In this document: positions 1 through 7,777 of the stretch, piece by piece
How the letters are laid out: each line of letters begins with the position of its first letter
Position numbering within the stretch: position 1 is the first letter of the stretch
DNA from: PALSA-505 sp963762615
GTDB lineage: Bacteria > Actinomycetota > Actinomycetes > Streptosporangiales > Streptosporangiaceae
Assembly (NCBI GenBank): GCA_963762615.1
Contig: CAVXLG010000001.1
Location: forward strand, 11,227-75,226
Direction: 5' to 3'
Length of the DNA: 64,000 nucleotides
Notes under the pieces: generated by a model
What the model was told of the DNA's origin: nothing
Seen by the model: only the letters and a program-made list of their open reading frames with translations
Database searches by the model: none
Made by a program: the position numbers and the translations under genes

Positions 1-19
1 CGGGCCTCCCCAAGGCTGA

Positions 20-37
20 GCCCGGCGCACGCCGGGC
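20..37 (-). terminator. Hairpin downstream of the HAD gene
   Basis: A 7-bp perfect GC stem with loop GCAC follows the stop of the minus-strand HAD gene. There is no clear T run, as is common for actinomycete terminators. Confidence 0.35.
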
Positions 38-75
38 CAGCGGCGCCGCAGGCGCCGCCTTGATCTATATATGGG

Positions 76-798
76 TCAATTCGGCAGTGCGACGCGTGGT
101 GTGGCGCGCAGTGCCGCACTGATCTCGGCCAGTCGGCTGGTCACGGCGTCGGCTCCGGCCTCGTCCAGCTGGCTGGCCTTGCCGGGCTTGTTCGCGAAGC
201 CGATCACCGCGACACCGGCGAGCTTCCCGGCGACGACATCAGACGGGGAGTCCCCGACGAAGAAGGCCTCGCCCGGCCCGGCGTCTAGCTGGCTGACGGC
301 CATCCGGACCCGGTACGGGCTGGGCTTCATCAGCGCCGGGTCGGCGTCGTCCCGGCCGACAACCGCGGTGACATACCGGGTGAGCCGGTGGTCCCCCAGG
401 TAGGCGGCGATTGCCGCGCTGGAATTGTTGCTGACGATCGTCACTGTGTGCCCGGTGTCGTGCGCAGTGCGCATCAAGTCAGATGAGCCCTGAGTGGCCC
501 GGGCTGCCCGGGCTGCCCTGGTCTCCAGCCTAGTCAGGATTCGCTGCGCTGTTTCGGCAACGTCCGGCCCGAGGTCGGCGACCTGGCGGAAGACCTCCAG
601 CGGGTCGTCGGCATCCCGCGCCCCGGGCGGGAGGCTGACCGGTACTCGGCGCAGTGCCGTGCGGAACTGCTCGGCTACGACCGGGGCGGTGATCCCGCCG
701 AAGATCGCACACACCGGGCCGTCGAAGTCCAGGAGGACGTGAGCGCTGCGCTGGACGATTCGCTGGATGCTCGCGCCCGTGTCGCGGGCGGTGGTCAT
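76..798 (-). CDS. HAD-family hydrolase of the element
   Basis: Predicted 240-residue haloacid dehalogenase-like phosphatase. Motif I is in LLDFDGPVCAIFGG near the N-terminus, motif II in IVSNNSS, the motif III Lys in KPSPYRV, and motif IV in FVGDSPSDV. This is a complete catalytic set for an Mg-dependent phosphotransferase. The substrate is unknown. I chose the ATG at 798 because it overlaps the stop of the upstream GntR gene as ATGA, which implies translational coupling; an in-frame start at 828 would add ten residues inside that gene. The GntR-HAD pair is divergent from the transfer operon, so it is probably a regulatory or accessory module of the element. Confidence 0.85.
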   Translation of the reverse strand: MTTARDTGASIQRIVQRSAHVLLDFDGPVCAIFGGITAPVVAEQFRTALRRVPVSLPPGARDADDPLEVFRQVADLGPDVAETAQRILTRLETRAARAARATQGSSDLMRTAHDTGHTVTIVSNNSSAAIAAYLGDHRLTRYVTAVVGRDDADPALMKPSPYRVRMAVSQLDAGPGEAFFVGDSPSDVVAGKLAGVAVIGFANKPGKASQLDEAGADAVTSRLAEISAALRATPRVALPN

Positions 799-1637
799 TG
801 TGCCTGGTCGCGGCTGACCGTTGACCACATGCTGTCGAACCAGGCCTGCGCCTGGGCGACGTACTGCGCGCTGACGCCGGTCGGGTCGTCGCCGGTCTCG
901 TAGTGGAACAAGGTGGCGTCCTTGCCCATCAGGTCATACATCGGCACCTGCTCGCCGTGCAGGGTGACGGCGTGCTCGGTGATCGGGTAGAAGCCGAAGA
1001 ACGCCTCGGCCCGGTTCAGGATGTACAGCTTGAACATCGGCACCGCGCCGTGCACCCGCACCTGGGCGCTGGTGGTCTTGACCAGGCCGAGGTCGGCCAG
1101 CTCGGCGACCGACTCGGTGATCGCGTCGGTGTGGCGGCGGCTGATCAGCTCGGCCCGCTCCCGGAACGCGGGCTCGTCGGCCAGGTCCGCGACCCGCGAT
1201 GGGATGGCCCACGTCTCGCGGGTGTCGGGGATCAGGATGCGGATGTCGATGCTCTCTGGGACGAGCTGGCCGAGGCGTATCTTGTCCAGCGGCTCCTGGA
1301 TCACGCCGTGCAGCGTCTCGCCGGAGAATCCGGAGAAGTCGATCGACACCTTGGGCTGCTCGAAGGCCCGCTCGACGTGCGGGCGCAGCGCGATCGCGCG
1401 GGCAGTGCGCTCGCGCACGAACACTCCGCTCCCCTGCCGGGAGACGACCAGCCCCTCGTCGCGCAGCAGGCGGATGGCTTGCTGGATGGTCATCCGGGCC
1501 ACGCCGTACCGCTGGGCCAGCTCACTGCCTGACGGAAGCTTCTCGCCGGGTGCGAGCCTCCGGGTCAGGATCGCAGCCCGCAGCGCGTTGGCGACCTGCT
1601 GATATGGCGGCCGCGGGTCATCCGGGTCAAGTGCCAT
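795..1637 (-). CDS. GntR-family transcriptional regulator (KorSA-like position)
   Basis: A 280-residue regulator with an N-terminal winged helix (about residues 10-75, ending GLVVSRQGSGVFV), the hallmark of GntR proteins. The C-terminal domain does not look like a standard FCD or UTRA ligand domain. It sits divergently from the Pra-like activator, the place of KorSA in pSAM2-type elements, where KorSA represses pra and keeps the element integrated. That role is inferred here. The start at ATG 1637 is preceded by TACGCT and six bases, a leaderless arrangement; a GTG six codons upstream is possible. The shared intergenic region holds several CTAG-centred repeats that could be its operators. Confidence 0.85.
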   Translation of the reverse strand: MALDPDDPRPPYQQVANALRAAILTRRLAPGEKLPSGSELAQRYGVARMTIQQAIRLLRDEGLVVSRQGSGVFVRERTARAIALRPHVERAFEQPKVSIDFSGFSGETLHGVIQEPLDKIRLGQLVPESIDIRILIPDTRETWAIPSRVADLADEPAFRERAELISRRHTDAITESVAELADLGLVKTTSAQVRVHGAVPMFKLYILNRAEAFFGFYPITEHAVTLHGEQVPMYDLMGKDATLFHYETGDDPTGVSAQYVAQAQAWFDSMWSTVSRDQAQ

Positions 1638-1643
1638 GTCCCA

Positions 1644-1649
1644 AGCGTA
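1644..1649 (-). promoter_or_regulatory. -10 box for leaderless GntR gene
   Basis: TACGCT on the minus strand, six bases before ATG 1637, fits the actinomycete TANNNT box of leaderless transcripts. Confidence 0.4.
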
Positions 1650-1670
1650 CGGCACACCTGGCCAGCTTTC

Positions 1671-1746
1671 CTAGGCAACCCGGTCTTCTTATCTTGACCT
1701 GGCTAGCCATGCTGTGCCAATCTGTACTTGCCTAGCCAACCTAGCC
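1671..1746. promoter_or_regulatory. CTAG-rich operator/promoter region between GntR and pra-like genes
   Basis: CTAGGCAA (1671-1678) and its reverse complement TTGCCTAG (1728-1735) flank the palindrome GGCTAGCC (1701-1708), with a further CCTAGCC at 1740-1746. CTAG is normally scarce in high-GC actinomycete DNA, so four in 76 bases is unusual. TTGACC at 1694-1699 could be a -35 box for the plus-strand operon. I infer operator sites for the GntR regulator. Confidence 0.45.
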
Positions 1747-1778
1747 GGGTTGGCGCTACTTCAGCGGAGGTGAAGGCC

Positions 1779-2201
1779 ATGGCCTTCAGGAACGGAACGC
1801 GGCTGCCGGTGAGCATGGCCCAGGTGTTCCCGCACGGGTGTCACCTGATGCCGGACTCGATCACCGAGGCCCAGGACTATGACGAGCAGACCCGCACCCG
1901 CACCCCGGCGATCGACAAGCTCACCGGAAAGCGGGTGTTCCAGTGCCGGGTCGCCGATATGGACGCCGAACTGGAGGGCCGGTCCCGGGAAACGGTGGTC
2001 AAGATACTGACCGACCGGCCGCCGGTCCCGCCGACCGGGCAGCCGTTCGAGCTGGTCGAGTTCGACGGGCTGCAAGTCACGCCCTACGTGGACTCCGGCC
2101 GCTGCCAGGGCCGGGGGAAGTGCGCGGCGCGGATGGCGTTCTCGCTTCGCGCCACCGGGATCAAGGCCGCCCGCCCGGCAGCCAGCCGGGATGCGGCCTG
2201 A
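1779..2201 (+). CDS. Pra-like activator of element replication, integration and excision
   Basis: A 140-residue protein resembling the family annotated as plasmid replication, integration and excision activator in Streptomyces elements. Recognisable parts are the N-terminal FPHGCHL stretch, the central PAIDKLTGKRVFQCRV segment and the C-terminal FDGLQVTPYV with a following SFRATGI. In pSAM2, Pra turns on rep-xis-int transcription; that role is carried over by similarity and position. The start at ATG 1779 has a GGAGGTG ribosome site just upstream. The stop overlaps the next start by one base (TGATG), so it heads the transfer operon. Confidence 0.75.
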   Translation: MAFRNGTRLPVSMAQVFPHGCHLMPDSITEAQDYDEQTRTRTPAIDKLTGKRVFQCRVADMDAELEGRSRETVVKILTDRPPVPPTGQPFELVEFDGLQVTPYVDSGRCQGRGKCAARMAFSLRATGIKAARPAASRDAA

Positions 2202-2467
2202 TGCCCGCCCGCCGCGTCACCACCGTGACCATGCCGGTGAACGGCCGGTCCGGGGTGGCGTTCGAGTCTTACCGCGAGCGCACCCCGCTGCTGACCATCT
2301 GGGCGGCCCGGCCCGGGCTGCTGGTCACCCTCACCCTGCCCGAGCACCTCAACGCGGGACACGTGCGGTTCGCCCGCGACCTGGCATCCACCGCCGCGCG
2401 GTACGCGGCCGAAGTGGAGCGCCGCTATCGCGGCCTGCCGTCAGTCCCAATCCGGGTCCCCGCGTGA
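2201..2467 (+). CDS. Small element protein of unknown function
   Basis: An 88-residue protein starting at an ATG that shares one base with the stop of the activator gene. It has a soluble, mixed alpha/beta-looking composition with an Arg/Ala-rich helix near the C-terminus, and no cysteine motif, membrane segment or domain that I recognise. Its position between the activator and TraB-like genes is typical of the short lineage-specific genes in AICEs. The coding call rests on the coupled start, codon pattern and operon context. Confidence 0.6.
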   Translation: MPARRVTTVTMPVNGRSGVAFESYRERTPLLTIWAARPGLLVTLTLPEHLNAGHVRFARDLASTAARYAAEVERRYRGLPSVPIRVPA

Positions 2468-2568
2468 TGTGCCTGATCCGAGTGGCCCCGGCCGGTGTTC
2501 GCCGCACCGGCCGGGGCCCTTTCCGTTTGTCCCTGCCCAAGCACCACTCAGGAAGGAACCCGTCCATC

Positions 2569-2811
2569 ATGACCGATCAGCCCGCCCGGGTCAGCCCGGG
2601 TGAGATCAGCGCCTTTCTCGATCAGCTGCGTGCCATCACCCCGGACACGCTGCTGGCCGAGCGCATCCGGTTCTTCGAGCGCAAGGCCGCCCTGCTGTCG
2701 CGGGTCGCCGCCAGCCTGGACACCGCCGAGGCGCATCAGGTCGCCGCCGACGCCTGGGCGTATGTCGGCTGCCTGGCCCGCCAGCGTGACCGAGCAGAGG
2801 TGACCGAATGA
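2569..2811 (+). CDS. Small helical element protein of unknown function
   Basis: An 80-residue, mostly helical, acidic protein. AGGAAGG lies about nine bases before the ATG at 2569. Its last codons overlap the start of the TraB-like gene as ATGA, suggesting coupled translation. The pattern of LLAERIRFFERKAALL followed by a second amphipathic helix suggests a small coiled or helical-hairpin protein. No specific family is recognised. About 100 bases of untranslated sequence separate it from the preceding gene. Confidence 0.6.
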   Translation: MTDQPARVSPGEISAFLDQLRAITPDTLLAERIRFFERKAALLSRVAASLDTAEAHQVAADAWAYVGCLARQRDRAEVTE

Positions 2812-4274
2812 GGACGTCCGCGTACTCCGGCCAGCAGCTGGCCCAGGTGGACAACCCGGACCCGTTCGCCCCGCCCGCCTGGCGGTCGCCGGTCTACCAC
2901 ACCCCCGGCTGGGTGATCACGATCGTCCAGCTCATCCGCGTGATCGTCGCCCTGGTCAAGTTCCTGGCCCGACACCCGCTGCTGGATCTGGAGGTGGCCG
3001 TCCTGGTGCTGGCCTGGCGGCTGGCCGGATGGCCCGGCCCGGTCATCCTCACCAGCGCCGTGACCGTGATCCTCACCGGCTGGCGGGTGCGCTGGCCGGG
3101 CTCGTTCTCCCGGTTCATCGGCTCCCCGGTCCGTGGCAGGTGGCGGCGCTGGCATTACCAGCGGCACTGGCTGGCCGTGCTGACCATCGCCCACCTGGTG
3201 CCGGTGTTCCGCGGTCAGGTCCTGGTCCCCGTGCTCGGCAAGGTCCGCTCGACCCGGTACACCGACCGGGTGGCCGTCCGGCTCGTCTCCGGGCAGGCTG
3301 CCGCAGACTTCTCTGCCCGGGTGGAGAACCTGGCGCACGGGTTCGGCGCGATACTCTGCCGGGTCCGCTCGGCCCGGCCCGGCTTCCTGATCCTGGAGTT
3401 CGTCCGCCGCGACGCGCTTGCGCAGATCATCTCCGCCCTGGCCATCCCGGAGCACGCGGACTTGAAGGCCCTGGCCATCGGGCGGCGCGAGGACGGCTCA
3501 CCCTGGCTGGTCCGACTCCACGGCACCCACCTGCTGGTCGCCGGGGCCACCGGCGCTGGGAAAGGCTCCATCCTTTGGTCCATGATCCGCGCCATGCTCG
3601 GCCTGCTTCAGGCCAGGCTGGTCAAGATACTCGGCGCCGACCCGAAGGTGATGGAACTGGCCTACGGCCGGGCCATCTTCGACGCCTACGGCCAGTACGC
3701 CGCCGAGCCCGCCGCGATCGTCGCCATGCTGGAGGCCGCGGTCACCGACATGCGTGCCCGGGCCGCCCAGCTCGCGGGCAAGCAACGCGACCACACCCCG
3801 ACCCCCGAGTTCCCGTTCGTGGTGATCGTGGTGGACGAGGTGGCATTCCTCACCGCCTACCAGCCCGACAAGAACCTGCGCGAGCGGGTCAAGGCCGCGC
3901 TCGCCACTCTCACCACCCAGGGCCGAGCGGTCGGCTACTGCGTGGTGGCCGCGTTGCAGGACCCCAGGAAGGAGGTCATGTCGATCCGGAACCTGTTCCC
4001 GGACCGGATCGCGATGCGGCTGGATGAGCCCGAGCAGGTGGACATGGTGCTCGGCGACGGCGCCCACGACCGCGGCGCCACCGCCGACCTCATCTCGCCC
4101 GACCCGGCCACGGGCGCCGGGGGGGCCTTCGTCCGGCTAGAGGCTGATCCCGATCCGGTGCGGGTCCGCGCCGCCTGGGTGTCCGATGAGGACATCCGGG
4201 CCATGGCCGCGCAGTGCACCGCCGCGTGCGCGCCCGATCGCGAGCTGCGCGCGGTTGAGGGGGAGGCCGCCTGA
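2808..4274 (+). CDS. TraB/FtsK-like conjugative DNA translocase
   Basis: A 488-residue membrane-anchored ATPase of the FtsK/SpoIIIE superfamily. Two hydrophobic stretches lie in the first 110 residues (one in WVITIVQLIRVIVALVKFL, a second across an Ala/Val/Leu-rich pair). The motor follows, with Walker A GATGAGKGS near residue 245, Walker B FVVIVVDEVAF near residue 340, and the downstream AALQDPRKE sensor-like segment. In Streptomyces elements a single such protein pumps double-stranded DNA between mycelial cells and recognises short repeats through its C-terminal winged helix. It overlaps both neighbours and is the only transfer gene visible. Confidence 0.88.
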   Translation: MRTSAYSGQQLAQVDNPDPFAPPAWRSPVYHTPGWVITIVQLIRVIVALVKFLARHPLLDLEVAVLVLAWRLAGWPGPVILTSAVTVILTGWRVRWPGSFSRFIGSPVRGRWRRWHYQRHWLAVLTIAHLVPVFRGQVLVPVLGKVRSTRYTDRVAVRLVSGQAAADFSARVENLAHGFGAILCRVRSARPGFLILEFVRRDALAQIISALAIPEHADLKALAIGRREDGSPWLVRLHGTHLLVAGATGAGKGSILWSMIRAMLGLLQARLVKILGADPKVMELAYGRAIFDAYGQYAAEPAAIVAMLEAAVTDMRARAAQLAGKQRDHTPTPEFPFVVIVVDEVAFLTAYQPDKNLRERVKAALATLTTQGRAVGYCVVAALQDPRKEVMSIRNLFPDRIAMRLDEPEQVDMVLGDGAHDRGATADLISPDPATGAGGAFVRLEADPDPVRVRAAWVSDEDIRAMAAQCTAACAPDRELRAVEGEAA

Positions 4275-4438
4275 TGAACTTCCCCGCGACGAGCTGGCGG
4301 ACCGACGACCCGTGCCCGTGCTGCGGCCGGGCACTAACGGCCACCGACGACGGGCACGCCCGGGTCATCCTGCACTGCCCGCTGTGCGGCTGGTCATCCA
4401 CCTGGACCGGCGACCACGGAACCGGGGTGATCGAATGA
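4274..4438 (+). CDS. 54-residue zinc-ribbon protein of the element
   Basis: A very short gene whose ATG shares a base with the TraB-like stop and whose TGA overlaps the rep start as ATGA. The product has two knuckles, CPCC at about residues 14-17 and CPLC at about 35-38, which together form a Cys4 zinc-ribbon pattern. Perfect packing between two essential element genes supports it as real. Similar tiny Cys-rich genes often precede RepSA genes in AICEs. Its role is unknown; a DNA-binding or initiator-accessory role is possible. Confidence 0.7.
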   Translation: MNFPATSWRTDDPCPCCGRALTATDDGHARVILHCPLCGWSSTWTGDHGTGVIE

Positions 4439-6048
4439 CACGGATCACCCGCGCTGAGCGCATGGCGATGCCGCTCGCCCGTGACTCGATCCGTAAGATC
4501 GCCGAGGCGCTCGGCGGTTGCCTGCGCCCTGTCCAGTTGCGCTGCACCGACACCGTGACCGGCAAGTCTGAACAGGTGATGATTCCGTGCGGTGCCACCC
4601 TGGCTAGCATCTGCCCGCCGTGCGCGGAGCGGGCCAAGACGCTGCGCGCCGAGCAGTGCCGGGAAGGCTGGCACCTCGAGGACGAACCGGTGACTGGGCC
4701 GCCCGCGCCAGATGAGACGCAGGAGTACTGGCTGACCCTGCGAGCCGAGGCGCAGCTCACCCGCGACCGCGCCCACGCGGCAGGCGAAGACACGAGCGAG
4801 ATGGACGAGCTACTCGCCGAGCTCGACACCGAAATCACCAAGGCGGGTATCCGCGGCACGGTCACGACGAGCGGTAAGGGCGGGACGGTGAAGGCACGCC
4901 GGTCACGGTCTACCCGGCGCCGCCACGACGCTCCCGACCTGCCCAAGCGCAAGATCGTCCCGCAGACCATCGGCAAGGCGTTCACGACCCCGGACGGCAA
5001 GTCCTACCGGCCGTCGATGTTCCTCACCCTCACCTGCGACAGCTACGGGAAAGTCAACGACGACGCCACCCCCGTTGACCCGAGCACGTACGACTACACC
5101 CGCGCGGCCCGGGACGCGCTGCACTTCTCCGCGCTGACCGACCGGTTCATCCAGAACCTGCGCCGCGTCCTCGGCTATGACGCGCAATACTTCGGCGCCG
5201 TCGAACCGCAAAAGCGGCTGGCGCCCCACCTGCACCTGGCCATCCGCGGCGCGATACCCCGGGCCGTGCTGCGGCAGGTGATCACCGCCACCTACCACCA
5301 AGTCTGGTGGCCCTCCACCGAGACCGTCCGGTACGACGAGGACGAGCTGCCGGTGTGGGACGAGGACCTCGGCACCTACCTCGACCCGGCGACCGGGGAG
5401 GTCTTGCCGACCTGGGACCAGGCCCTAGACGCCATCGGCCCGCACGACGACCCGCTGCATGTGGCCCGGTTCGGGGCCAAGTTCGACGCCCAGGGCGTGC
5501 TGGCCGGGTCCAAGGACGCCGCCCGGTGCATCCGCTACCTGACCAAGTACCTCACCAAGCAGGTCGCCGACTGCCATCAGGCCGACACCGACCCCCAGCG
5601 CGGGCACATGCAACGGCTGGCCGACGCGCTGCGCTATGCGCCCTGCTCGCCGACCTGCGCGAACTGGCTGCGCTACGGCATCCAGCCCAAGAGCCCCAAG
5701 GCTGGCCTTGTCCCGGGAGCGTGCAAGGGCAAAGCGCACCGCCCCGAGCACCTCGGCTACGCGGGCCGCCGAGTGCTGGTGTCCCGCAAGTGGTCGGGCA
5801 AGACCCTGGCGGACCACCGCGGCGACCGCAAGGCCTGGCTAGTCGAGACCCTCGGCCTGGAGACGCCCGACCCGGCCCAGTACACCTGGCACGTAGTCAC
5901 CCCGTCCGACCCCGACCACCTGCCACCGGACAAGCGGCTGCTGCACATCGTCGCCGAACGGAACCGGTGGCAAGCGGCGCTTACCGAAGCCAAACGCAGA
6001 GCCGAAGAGCACGGCGGCAATCTTTCGGCAACCGGAAAGGTGGCGTGA
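4435..6048 (+). CDS. RepSA-type rolling-circle replication initiator
   Basis: A 537-residue initiator of the actinomycete RepSA family, which nicks the element origin during its extrachromosomal phase. The HUH endonuclease pieces are visible: FLTLTCD near residue 200, the metal-binding HLH in LAPHLHLAIRG near 265, and the catalytic tyrosine helix in YLTKYLTKQV near 370. A CPPC knuckle lies near residue 60. The start at ATG 4435 overlaps the zinc-ribbon stop; longer in-frame starts would run back inside the TraB-like gene. Excisionase begins at its stop codon. Confidence 0.88.
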   Translation: MTRITRAERMAMPLARDSIRKIAEALGGCLRPVQLRCTDTVTGKSEQVMIPCGATLASICPPCAERAKTLRAEQCREGWHLEDEPVTGPPAPDETQEYWLTLRAEAQLTRDRAHAAGEDTSEMDELLAELDTEITKAGIRGTVTTSGKGGTVKARRSRSTRRRHDAPDLPKRKIVPQTIGKAFTTPDGKSYRPSMFLTLTCDSYGKVNDDATPVDPSTYDYTRAARDALHFSALTDRFIQNLRRVLGYDAQYFGAVEPQKRLAPHLHLAIRGAIPRAVLRQVITATYHQVWWPSTETVRYDEDELPVWDEDLGTYLDPATGEVLPTWDQALDAIGPHDDPLHVARFGAKFDAQGVLAGSKDAARCIRYLTKYLTKQVADCHQADTDPQRGHMQRLADALRYAPCSPTCANWLRYGIQPKSPKAGLVPGACKGKAHRPEHLGYAGRRVLVSRKWSGKTLADHRGDRKAWLVETLGLETPDPAQYTWHVVTPSDPDHLPPDKRLLHIVAERNRWQAALTEAKRRAEEHGGNLSATGKVA

Positions 6049-6254
6049 TCAGGATGGCAGCTACTCAAGGTCATTTGACGAGGCTGCTCTACCGGGTCGG
6101 AGAGGCCGCCGAGGTGCTGAGCCTCAGCCGCGCGAAAGTCTACGAGCTGATCAACTCGGGCGCGCTGCGGTCAGTGCGGGTCGGCGGGGCGCGCCGGGTC
6201 ACGGCGGAAGACCTGGCTGCCTTCGTCGCGTCACTGAATGACAAGGCTGCCTGA
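6045..6254 (+). CDS. xis: Excisionase, helix-turn-helix
   Basis: A 69-residue recombination directionality factor. LLYRVGEAAEVLSLSRAKVY followed by ELINSGALRSVRVGG is the MerR-like helix-turn-helix and wing of excisionase-family proteins (HTH_17). It bends the attachment site and steers the integrase towards excision. The GTG at 6045 overlaps the rep stop as GTGA and has GGAAAGG upstream; ATG 6054 is an alternative giving 66 residues. The gene ends one base into the integrase start, so the two are coupled. Confidence 0.85.
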   Translation: MIRMAATQGHLTRLLYRVGEAAEVLSLSRAKVYELINSGALRSVRVGGARRVTAEDLAAFVASLNDKAA

Positions 6255-7420
6255 TGCCCGCCCGTAAGCGTCGTCGTTCACGCGGCGAAGGCACCGTCTA
6301 CCAGCGCAAGAGCGACGGCCTCTGGGTCGGGATGCTCGACCTCGGCGTCGTGGGCGGTAAGCGCCGCCGGAAGACTGTCTACGCCCAGACAGAAGAGCAA
6401 GCCCGGGCCAAGTTGAGGAAGCTCCAAGACTCACAAGCCCGTGGGCTGTCCCTGCTCGCCCCGACGCACACGGTGGGACAGTGGCTGGATATCTGGCTTT
6501 CCGATGTCAAGGCGCACGACGGGACGCGCCCGGCGACGCTGGTCTTGTACCAGGGCCTGGCGGATCACTACATCAAGCCGGTCATCGGCCAGGTGCGGCT
6601 GGACAGGCTGACCCCCCGGCACGTGCAACACCTGATGGTCGAGACGCGGAACGCGCAGACATCACGGGGGCGTCCGCCCAGCGCCGCCACGCAGCGGCAC
6701 GTCCACAAGCTGATCCGCAACGCTCTCGCCGATGCGCACCGCCTGGAGCTGGTCGCGCGGAATGTCGCGGCTCAGGTGAAAGCCCCGCCCATGGCGCGCC
6801 AGCGGCGTCCCGATCTGACCGTCGAGGATGCCGGGCGCCTGCTCACAATCATCAAGGGCGAAAGGCTTGAAGCCTTCTATGTCCTGGCGCTGACCACCGG
6901 ACTGCGGCGCGGCGAGCTGCTCGGCCTGCGCTGGGATGACGTTGACCTGGTTTCCCGGCAACTGCACGTTCGGCGGGCGCTGCAACGTGTCGGCGGCAAG
7001 CTCCGGTTCGTTGAGCCGAAGACCAGCACATCCCTGCGGGTGGTCGTCATCCCGAAGCTGGCCGTCCGCTCCCTCGCCAAGCACAGGGCACGTCAGGACG
7101 CGGAACGACTCTCGCTCGGGGAGGCCTGGAGAGATCACGGGCTGGTGTTCGCCTCATCGGTAGGCACGCCGGTTGAACCGCGCAACATCAACCGCCGATG
7201 GGACGAGCTGCGCGAGCGAGCCGACCTGGACGGGCTGCGGCTGCATGATCTTCGGCACGGTTGCGCCACCTTCATGCTGGCCGCAGGAGTCCCGGCGAGG
7301 ACAATCATGGAAGTGCTCGGGCACTCGGAGATCAGCGTGACCATGAACACCTACACTCACGTGCTCGCGCAGCTGCGCCAGGACGCCGCCGACGCGATCG
7401 ACAAGGTCCTCGGGACCTGA
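6254..7420 (+). CDS. int: Tyrosine site-specific integrase
   Basis: A 388-residue tyrosine recombinase that integrates and excises the element at tRNA-Arg. The N-terminal arm-binding domain starts with RGEGTVYQRK, followed by a core-binding SAM-like domain (about 70-165). The catalytic domain has Arg in TTGLRRGELLGLRW, the box HDLRHGCATFML, GHSEISVTMNTY with the nucleophile Tyr, and a conserved Lys region between. All catalytic residues appear present. The start shares a base with the excisionase stop. The gene points at the tRNA 68 bases away, as expected for an int-att arrangement. Confidence 0.93.
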   Translation: MPARKRRRSRGEGTVYQRKSDGLWVGMLDLGVVGGKRRRKTVYAQTEEQARAKLRKLQDSQARGLSLLAPTHTVGQWLDIWLSDVKAHDGTRPATLVLYQGLADHYIKPVIGQVRLDRLTPRHVQHLMVETRNAQTSRGRPPSAATQRHVHKLIRNALADAHRLELVARNVAAQVKAPPMARQRRPDLTVEDAGRLLTIIKGERLEAFYVLALTTGLRRGELLGLRWDDVDLVSRQLHVRRALQRVGGKLRFVEPKTSTSLRVVVIPKLAVRSLAKHRARQDAERLSLGEAWRDHGLVFASSVGTPVEPRNINRRWDELRERADLDGLRLHDLRHGCATFMLAAGVPARTIMEVLGHSEISVTMNTYTHVLAQLRQDAADAIDKVLGT

Positions 7421-7432
7421 ATTGCGTCCGTA

Positions 7433-7453
7433 GGCAGCAGTGTTGGCAGCAGT
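7433..7453. repeat. Direct repeat GGCAGCAGT x2 between int and tRNA
   Basis: Two copies of GGCAGCAGT (7433-7441 and 7445-7453) are spaced 12 bases start to start, just inside the predicted attachment site. They could be integrase arm or excisionase sites. Confidence 0.4.
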
Positions 7454-7488
7454 AGAGACTCTTGCCGGGGTGGGAGAGGCCTGTGACC

Positions 7489-7564
7489 TGGCGCGCTCGG
7501 AGGGATTCGAACCCCCAGCCTTCTGATCCGTAGTCAGATGCTCTATCCGTTGAGCTACGAGCGC
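7489..7564 (-). tRNA. tRNA-Arg (ACG), attachment site of the element
   Basis: A full cloverleaf on the minus strand. The acceptor strands GCGCTCG and CGAGCGC pair fully, the anticodon stem TCTGA/TCAGA carries loop CTACGGA (anticodon ACG), and the T loop is TTCGAAT. CCA is encoded at 7491-7489. The 3' end faces the integrase, so integration has kept the gene intact. Confidence 0.95.
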
Positions 7565-7777
7565 CTGTCTTCAGTTGTGACCTGCGGCACGCAGGACATC
7601 CGCTTCCGCGGACACGTTCGCGTTGGTCGGCTGTCCGTGATTCGGCCCGCGAGCGTGCCCGATCTCGCAGACAAGGATAGGGCACTCCGTCCGCTCTGCG
7701 CACGACGTGCGCTTCCCGGACGATGGCAGCCAGGTCCCGGCGGATCCTGCGCCTCCGCGACCGGATGCTCGGACAGG

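Larger units (their letters stand above)
1..7564. mobile_element. AICE-type integrated element, right part, in tRNA-Arg
   Basis: The gene order regulator, Pra-like activator, TraB/FtsK pump, RepSA-type initiator, excisionase and tyrosine integrase next to a tRNA 3' end is that of actinomycete integrative and conjugative elements. Such elements excise, replicate by rolling circle and move as double-stranded DNA through a single FtsK-like protein. Genes from the activator to the integrase are colinear and mostly overlap by 1-4 bases. The tRNA-Arg gene marks the right attachment site. I see no second copy of the tRNA 3' end in the first 75 bases, so the left end and any cargo lie outside the window. 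Confidence 0.88.

Noticed and set aside
1..75. Left attachment site of the AICE
   Set aside because: No sequence resembling the tRNA-Arg 3' end is present; only a small hairpin.
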